Source: Echinometra lucunter (taxonomy: Eukaryota > Echinodermata > Echinoidea > Camarodonta > Echinometridae). From it: DNA of 64,000 nucleotides. The position numbers were made by a program, and so were the translations under genes. The stretch is from NCBI GenBank assembly GCA_029962745.1, contig CM057165.1, positions 19,381,226 through 19,445,225 on the forward strand, written 5' to 3'. Shown in pieces: positions 58,263 through 64,000 of this stretch (position 1 is the first letter of the stretch; every line of letters starts with the position of its first letter). A model generated the notes under the pieces. The model was not told the origin of the DNA. It did not search any database and was given only the letters and a program-made list of their open reading frames with translations.

Positions 58263-59384
58263 TATTCAAGATCTGATATAACAATTCGGGGGGGGGGGGG
58301 GGGGGGGGGCACTCTACCCCAAAAGTGGTAGGTATATGCCGCAGGCGAGACAAAAAACGGGGCTTTGGAACAGGCTTATTGTGAATAGGAGGGTCTTCGG
58401 AACGGGTTTCAGAACAACAAATGTTTGTGAAAGCGGGAGTGTTTGGAATGGGGTTCGCCTGCGTGTGAGTGTGTATATATGTATCCCTATGGAACAGGCA
58501 TGTGTGCATGCAGCTACTAGCCCGGTGGCACGGGTGCTGGGTGCACTCGTACAGAGGCGATGGTCGGACAGCGCTGGCTGCCCTACGTGCGAAACGGTGG
58601 GGGTCGCTTTTCACCGAAAATGAAGCTCAGTGCGGCCGGAATGGCGAAACGAAAAACATACTATACTTTGGAACGGATTTCTTTCTTCTTTTTCCTCAAT
58701 AAGAAGAAAATGCTATGCTTTGGAACGGAAATGGAGGTCTGAAAAAGGGGGTCATCAAAGCGGCACGTCCCCGTACCACCAATATATGTGAGTGCCCCCC
58801 CGGATAACAATATTCCTGATATATAACATTCCGGTCACAGCTCTTTATATTCTGTTGTTTTTAACCCTGATATAACAAGATTCCTGCTATAACAAAGAAA
58901 TTTTGATGATTCCAGGGATCTCATTATACTGAGTTTCCAGTGTATTATGTTACATTTGTACATTTGATGTACAATTGAATAGTGCTATTTCTATATTTTT
59001 GATGAACATGTGGGCAACTGTCAATTCAATTCTTGGTTTACAATTTGAAAAAAAAAAATGCTCATTTGTTTTCAAGCTTATTAAATATTCCTTTAAAAAT
59101 AGTATCATTCAGGTTGTGCTTTCGCATTCAAATATATGTCTCTATTTAATGTTACTTTATAGGTATATAATGATGATGATTATGATAATAATAATATTCT
59201 GGATTTTTATTGTGCCTAATATATCTCTGATGTCTCTAAGTGCTTTGAAATAGGGAGGGATGAGAGAGAAAGGGAGGGAGGGAGGGAGAGAAAGGGAGGG
59301 AGGGAGGGAGAAAGAGAGGGGAAGTGAGTGAGAGAGAGATAGAGAGAAAGAGAAATGGAAAAAGGTGGGATAGAGTAGCAAAGT
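58263..59384. other. Repeat debris, no gene seen
   Basis: 58280-58740 contains a G-run and several GGCTTTGGAACRGG-like motifs, suggesting a dispersed repeat. 59164-59226 has ATGATGATTATGATAATAAT followed by a sequence resembling a LINE/SINE tail. 59255-59350 is a GA/GGGA microsatellite. Confidence 0.4.
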
Positions 59385-59895
59385 TACTATCCCTGCGTTC
59401 AGATGAGAGAGTTCTCGTATCGATATACGACGTATGGATATAGGACGTTTTTTAGCGTCTGAATACTCTTATATTGATACGTCATTTCAATATACGACGT
59501 ATATCGAAACGATGGTTTGGGCATCAATTTGTACGATCCATACGATGTAAATTCATGTCTGAATGCTCTCATATCCGTACGTCGTATAAGTAGGCGGGAC
59601 TTATTTGCAATGCGCGCTTAGGGCTCAACCTCTACTCTACTATGAGTCCAGCACAAGGCGCGCAACATAAACACGAAGCGCAAAGCCCGCGTGAAGTTCA
59701 TACTGTGCAAGGGACTCGTACATATTCATGAGCTTCCCACGAAAGTTCGACTGAGTGTGGGGTGCATCTGAATGCTCCTATACGATTATCGGATTACAGA
59801 GCGTTGCGTCTGAAAGGTCTCATATCAATACGTCGTATATCCATACACCGTATGAATATATACGATAAGTTGGTAGGTCTGAAAGCGGGGTTTGT
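59385..59895. repeat. Foldback MITE with repeated TATACGACGTAT palindromes
   Basis: CCCTGCGTTCAGA at the left is mirrored by TCTGAAAGCGGGG at the right. Inside, near-palindromic words of the form CRTATACGACGTATR occur repeatedly (near 59420, 59490, 59580, 59835). No reading frame is present. Confidence 0.65.
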
Positions 59896-60522
59896 GACAC
59901 TGGCCCACTGAAACCAGAAGTCAGTGCATAATAAAGATCAAAATATATTGTAACATGTAATTTCTCTAATGTGGAGTTCTAATTACAGACCAAATCACCA
60001 AGTCCCCCGGTAATTCAGTTCTTTCCTAAATTCTTAGTTTTATTTTTCTTTTTCAAACTCAATCTCTGGAAACACCAGGGGATGTGTGATGAAAACAGAA
60101 TAGAAATTCATTAAAAATGGCATGTTATAAAACAATGTTTGGCATTGGATGTGCTAATGTGCTTAATTTCTTACACAATGAAAAGTCAATAACTCCAATA
60201 AATGTAATATTTTTCTCTAAACTTGATTTTATTCATTTAAAAAAAAATAATAAACTGTGTTTGATTTTGTAAATGACACTTTTTAAACAAATTTTAATGC
60301 AAGACAGCTGACAGACACAATAGTTATGTTATAAGAAGGATGATTAAGGATTGTTAGGCCTGTTTATTTGTCCACCACTCTCTTTAGGGAACTTATTGCC
60401 CCATCTCTAATGCTCTCTCTCTCTTTCTTTCTCTTTCTCTCTTTCTTTCTCTCTCTCTCTCTCTCTCGCTTTCTTTGTCACTCCTAACTCCTCTCTATCT
60501 CTCTCCCTCTTCCTCTCGGGTG

Positions 60523-61143
60523 ATGTTCATTATTCCGAAAGTTTGTTATTCCGAAGGTTCATTATTCCAAATGTTCGTTATGCCGAAACACGCAAATTGC
60601 GTATACCTAGATGTTTGTTAGTCCGAAAATAAAAAAGGGTTTGTTAATCCGAACATTTGTGGGGTTATTTCGAAGGTTCTTTAGTCCAAAAGTTTGTTAA
60701 TCCGAAAATGAAATAATGTTCGTTTTTTCGAAGGTTCGTTAGTCCGAAAATAAAAAAGGATTGTTATTCCAAAGGTTCGTTAATCCGAAAATGAAACGAG
60801 GTTCGTTATTCCGAAGGTTCAATCATCCGAAAGTGAATAAGGCTCGTTAGTCCAAAAATAACTAATAAACTAACAAACCTTATTTCAATTTCGGACTAAG
60901 GAACTTTCGGAATAACAAACCTTACTTCATTTTCGGATTAACGAACCTTCGGAATAACGAACTTTTTTCATTTTCGTACTAACGAACCTATGGAAAGACA
61001 AACCTTATTTCATTTTCGGACTAACAAAACTTCGGAACAACGAACCTTCAGAACAACGAACCTTCGGAATAACAAACCTTCGAAATAACGAACCTTCAGA
61101 ATAAACGAACCTTCGAAATAACGAACCTTGGGAATAATGAACT
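60523..61143. repeat. Foldback element built from tandem TTCGTTATTCCGAA motifs
   Basis: The left half (60523-60855) is an imperfect series of GTTCGTTATTCCGAAG/GTTCGTTAGTCCGAAA units about 18-20 bp apart. The right half (60868-61143) is the same in reverse complement (TTCGGAATAACGAACC). The two halves can form a stem of roughly 300 bp with many registers. It is flanked by CT-rich microsatellites on both sides. No coding potential is present. Confidence 0.85.
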
Positions 61144-61450
61144 GTAACCTTCCTCTCTATCTTTCTCCCTCTATCTCTCTATCTCCCTCTGTCTCTCCTA
61201 ATTCTTTATTTCTCTCTCACTCTCTATCTCTTTCTCCATCTCCCCCCCCTCTCTCTCTCTTTCTATATATCCATCTATTTTTCTCTCTGAATGTTCTATC
61301 TAAACCATAACAATTTCAGCCTTTAAAATTACCTACATGACACTGCATGGGTTCTTGTATTCCAAGAGCCAAAGTTGCTATGTTTATTTTAATTGCTATT
61401 TCATTTTCCTACTCCTTAATTTGGTAAATCCTAGACAATAGCAATAACAA
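61144..61450. repeat. CT-rich microsatellite and unique sequence
   Basis: CTCTCT/TATCTC-rich to 61290, then unremarkable sequence. The Ser/Leu-rich open frame is an artefact. Confidence 0.7.
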
Positions 61451-61672
61451 TCTGGGGGAAGTTTCACAAAGAGTTAAGATGGACTTATAGTCGTGTGTAA
61501 GCACCCATGCGCATCCGGTATTTGACACGTAATCTCACTGATAGACTTTCCAATACCACGCGTCCCCTGAGCATGATATGACCAATGCAGTAATGCATAA
61601 TATACAGTCCGCGACTAGGAGTTTAAGAGCGACTCTAAGTCCAACTTAATTCTTTGTGAAACACCCCCCTGG
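61451..61672. repeat. Foldback MITE, GGGGTGTTTCACAAAG family
   Basis: CTGGGGGAAGTTTCACAAAG at the left and CTTTGTGAAACACCCCCCTG-like sequence at the right, as in 448-643. Internal AGTTAAGATGGACTTATAG pairs with CTAAGTCCAACTTAAT. Confidence 0.75.
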
Positions 61673-61799
61673 AATTACATCAGAGCTACAGCTCTAATCA
61701 TTGTATGCACCATTCAGAAATGCACATAGTGTGTGTCCCATTTCAACTTGCTAGAACTATGTTACAATACAATATGATCAGTTGGGGCATCTGGTGATT

Positions 61800-61965
61800 T
61801 CTTTCGAAAAGGCACTCGGCATCATACCAGGTCCTGATTCCTCTCCTGGATAAAAATGGCAAATCCAGAAGAATGTCCCAAACACACTCCAGCAGTACCA
61901 TGACGGGGCTGGATCCCGTGACCTTCACATCTCCAGCTAAGTGCTTGGTACACCACACAACTACA
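61800..61965 (-). mobile_element. tRNA-derived SINE-like repeat
   Basis: The minus strand reads TGTGGTGTACCAAGCACTTA, GGTCACGGGATCCAGCCCCG and then a body CTGGAGTGTGTTTGGGACAT. The arrangement resembles a pol III promoter-bearing head, but box B is decayed (GGGATCCAGCCCC). Moderate to low certainty. Confidence 0.4.
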
Positions 61966-63483
61966 TCCCTGGTATGTGACCTCCTAAATCAAAACTGGAG
62001 AATTCACATCATTCCTAACTGACAAATGTAGTCAACCTAAATAAGCAAAAATTTTAAATTCTTTAAAAAAAGTGGTTTCAACACTAATTTTAATTATTCA
62101 AGTATTTCATTTCATATATAAACCATGTCCATGAGCATGGAAATGAATCTTACCCAGAATAGCAGAATAATGCAAGGCCCATCTTATTGGAAAGAAATAT
62201 CTATGCAAACTCACATAATGAACTTCACACTTTTTGTGCCTGACAGAGGGGTATTAGCAGTGGCATTTTGTAATATGCTAAACTATTTGGAATTGCCTTG
62301 CTTAGAGATGGTGTGGTAGTCGGCCATGAACAGAAAACCCAAACAAAAACAAACAAACAAAATATGCAGCAAAATAAAAAGCTGTTTGACAGCTATAAAA
62401 ATGGCAATTGGGACTAAAGAGAAAAGAAAAATACCTGCATGTGAAAAAGGTTCCTATACATACTCTACGCATCATCATCAATAGATTTTGATGCACTTCT
62501 GGTTATGTCATCTCAGTTTGCTGCAGGGCATTTTGGAGGCCTTGTATTGCATCATGTCCGAGCAAGGTATAATGCTCATCTGCCAAGTAAAACGAAGTTT
62601 TAATTCACAGAACTGTTCTTGATAAAAGTAAAATATGTCTGATTCACAAAACAATTAAAAACTGTTTCAAAGTATTAATCCAATGCACTACTTTTCTGTT
62701 ACGTTTTTACCACCTTCCCTTTTTCCTTTGAAGTCGCTGAGAGAATTCTACAGGATCACTGTAACAGAGGAGGCTCATCATAAAAAGCTCTGATATAGAG
62801 ATTCTTGATAATAACACGGTTATTTCACTGCTCCCAGGTCTTTATGTTCTTTCTTTTTTTTAACCCTGATGTAAGGAAATGAGTATGGTACTGAATTCTT
62901 GCATTCCTATGCATAATACAGGGTTGACTTAGTTCTCATAGGAATTTAAAGCCAGAGTGAACTGGCATCCTTGTATGGGATTTTGAAATAGCGCCCTCTC
63001 AGTCCTAAACTACTGATTTTTGTCCCCTTTTTGCTCCCAGCATGCTCTATTCTGATCAATGACAGCTTTATATTTCGAGTAACATCTGTTAAAATGTATT
63101 TGTATTCATACTAAGGAAATTCACGATAAGCCACAAAGGATATAATGTGTCTAAGAGTCTCTGCTTTTGAGTAGCTGTAAGCTGGCGCTGTTGTAAATAC
63201 ATCATAATAAGGGTCAGTTCACTGTTGCTTTAAAGTATAGAGATGAAGGCCATGCCACATTTCTCTTCCAGAGGCATAGATCCACATCTGGAAAGGTGGT
63301 TGGGGTGTAACACCTAGCTCAGAGGCTGATAACGCATAGAATACACAGTTAATCCCACAACTCTAGGGAGGGGAGGGGCACAATTGCTGAATGATACCCC
63401 ACCCCAATGTTCATAGTCTCTTTGCATAATCCTGGAGATCAATATGTTATCAGGGTGTTATCGCCCCGCCCTGATCAGCAACG
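61966..63483. other. Probable 3' flank/UTR of the minus-strand gene; no other gene seen
   Basis: No repeat family or coding exon is recognised. Because a minus-strand stop codon lies at 63484-63486, part of this stretch is likely the 3' untranslated region of that gene. Its end cannot be located by eye. Confidence 0.4.
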
Positions 63484-63750
63484 TCATGAAGGCGGTATCT
63501 GCTGGTTGCTGGCAGACTCAGTGGGTAGCTGCCCCGCGCCGCTGCTGGGCTGGTTGTGGGAAGGCACCGCCCCGTGCTGAGGAATCCCCTCCGCCACCTG
63601 GTACGGCTGGAAGTGGCCTCCTGCTGCCGCTGCTGCTGGTTGCATGCCGGGTTGTTGCAGGGGTAGTCCCTGTTGCTGAGCCTGGGCTGCTTGGGCGGCT
63701 TGCAACTGCAACCACTCCTGGTGTTCTATTGCTGCCTGCTCTTGTCTGGC
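63484..63750 (-). CDS. Terminal exon of an unidentified gene, Gln/Ala-rich C-terminus
   Basis: An acceptor TTTCTCTTCAG is immediately followed (from 63750) by a frame open to TGA at 63486-63484, giving 88 residues: ARQEQAAIEHQEW, then LQLQAAQAAQAQQQG, LQQPGMQPAAAAAGG, PYQVAEGIPQHG and a polar end ASNQQIPPS. The composition (Gln, Ala, Pro, Gly) is typical of disordered tails of nuclear or RNA-associated proteins. The GC content is clearly higher than the surroundings, which supports coding. The exon before it lies beyond the right edge or was not recognised in 63751-64000. The opposite-strand open frame (63444-63791) is its shadow. The protein is not identified. Confidence 0.7.
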   Translation of the reverse strand, partial: ARQEQAAIEHQEWLQLQAAQAAQAQQQGLPLQQPGMQPAAAAAGGHFQPYQVAEGIPQHGAVPSHNQPSSGAGQLPTESASNQQIPPS

Positions 63751-64000
63751 CTGAAGAGAAATTTGAAGTAAAATTTGATAGCATGATGTGATGGAACAAT
63801 AAAATATTCAATGAAATCGAAGTTCAATAAAATTTCACTAGATTACACACAAACAGGGTAAAATGAAATGTATGAAATACACATACAATGGCAATTAAAA
63901 ATTACAAATACTGTAAAATCTAAATCTAACATTTGCAATGATATTAAAGGCTCTTGCATTAGGCGTTCAGTTGAAGCACGATCAGCTGATTTCACCTCAG

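Noticed and set aside
63444..63791. 115-codon plus-strand Leu/Ala/Pro-rich frame
   Set aside because: It is the antisense shadow of the minus-strand terminal exon, which has a proper splice acceptor and stop.

Overview
This is eukaryotic, AT-rich, intron-containing DNA with one 500-N assembly gap (51479-51978). It is dense in foldback MITEs, hAT-like non-autonomous elements, tRNA-derived SINEs and broken non-LTR retrotransposons. The mix of repeats and the gene structures suggest a marine invertebrate deuterostome, most likely an echinoderm such as a sea urchin. That assignment is inferred from general character, not from a species marker.

Three protein-coding loci can be supported. (1) A seven-exon minus-strand gene (21356 to 9959) encodes a 321-residue protein with a signal peptide, two transcobalamin-C-terminal-like (DUF4430-type) domains and a hydrophobic tail resembling a GPI-anchor signal. 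All splice phases join without a frame break. (2) A four-exon plus-strand gene (54084-57542) encodes a SOUL/heme-binding protein (HEBP-like) with an unusual 76-residue acidic Gly/Ala-rich tail. (3) The last exon of a minus-strand gene (63750 to 63484) encodes a Gln/Ala-rich C-terminus; the gene continues beyond the right edge.

The centre of the window is a direct tandem duplication. Unit A (about 7847-25993) and unit B (about 25994-47770) run in the same order and orientation, abut at about 25993/25994, and are highly similar (exon 2 differs at 4 of 181 bases). Unit A keeps the intact DUF4430-type gene. In unit B the same gene keeps only exons 1, 2 and 7; a deletion of about 2.75 kb removed exons 3-6 and the remaining splice phases do not match, so it is a pseudogene or encodes a short secreted fragment.

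Because the units are paralogous, each acts as the empty-site control for the other, which gives base-level boundaries for several insertions. In unit A these are a hAT-like element (14500-15516, 8-bp TSD) and a tRNA-derived SINE (24093-24288). In unit B they are a 5'-truncated L1/Tx1-like LINE (39994-43810, 11-bp TSD), a hAT-like element with an internally amplified array (37038-39319, 8-bp TSD), a 538-bp TIR element inside an RTE-like remnant (45485-46022, 8-bp TSD), a 1.8-kb insertion carrying an L2/CR1-like RT fragment (29415-31246), and a small MITE (27673-27962).

Layout: 1-7846, repeats and LINE debris; 7847-25993, unit A with the intact gene; 25994-47770, unit B with the broken gene; 47771-53980, repeats and the gap; 53986-57950, the SOUL gene; 57950-63480, MITEs including a foldback element built from short tandem motifs; 63484-63750, terminal exon of an unidentified gene. 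The three genes do not obviously form a common pathway.
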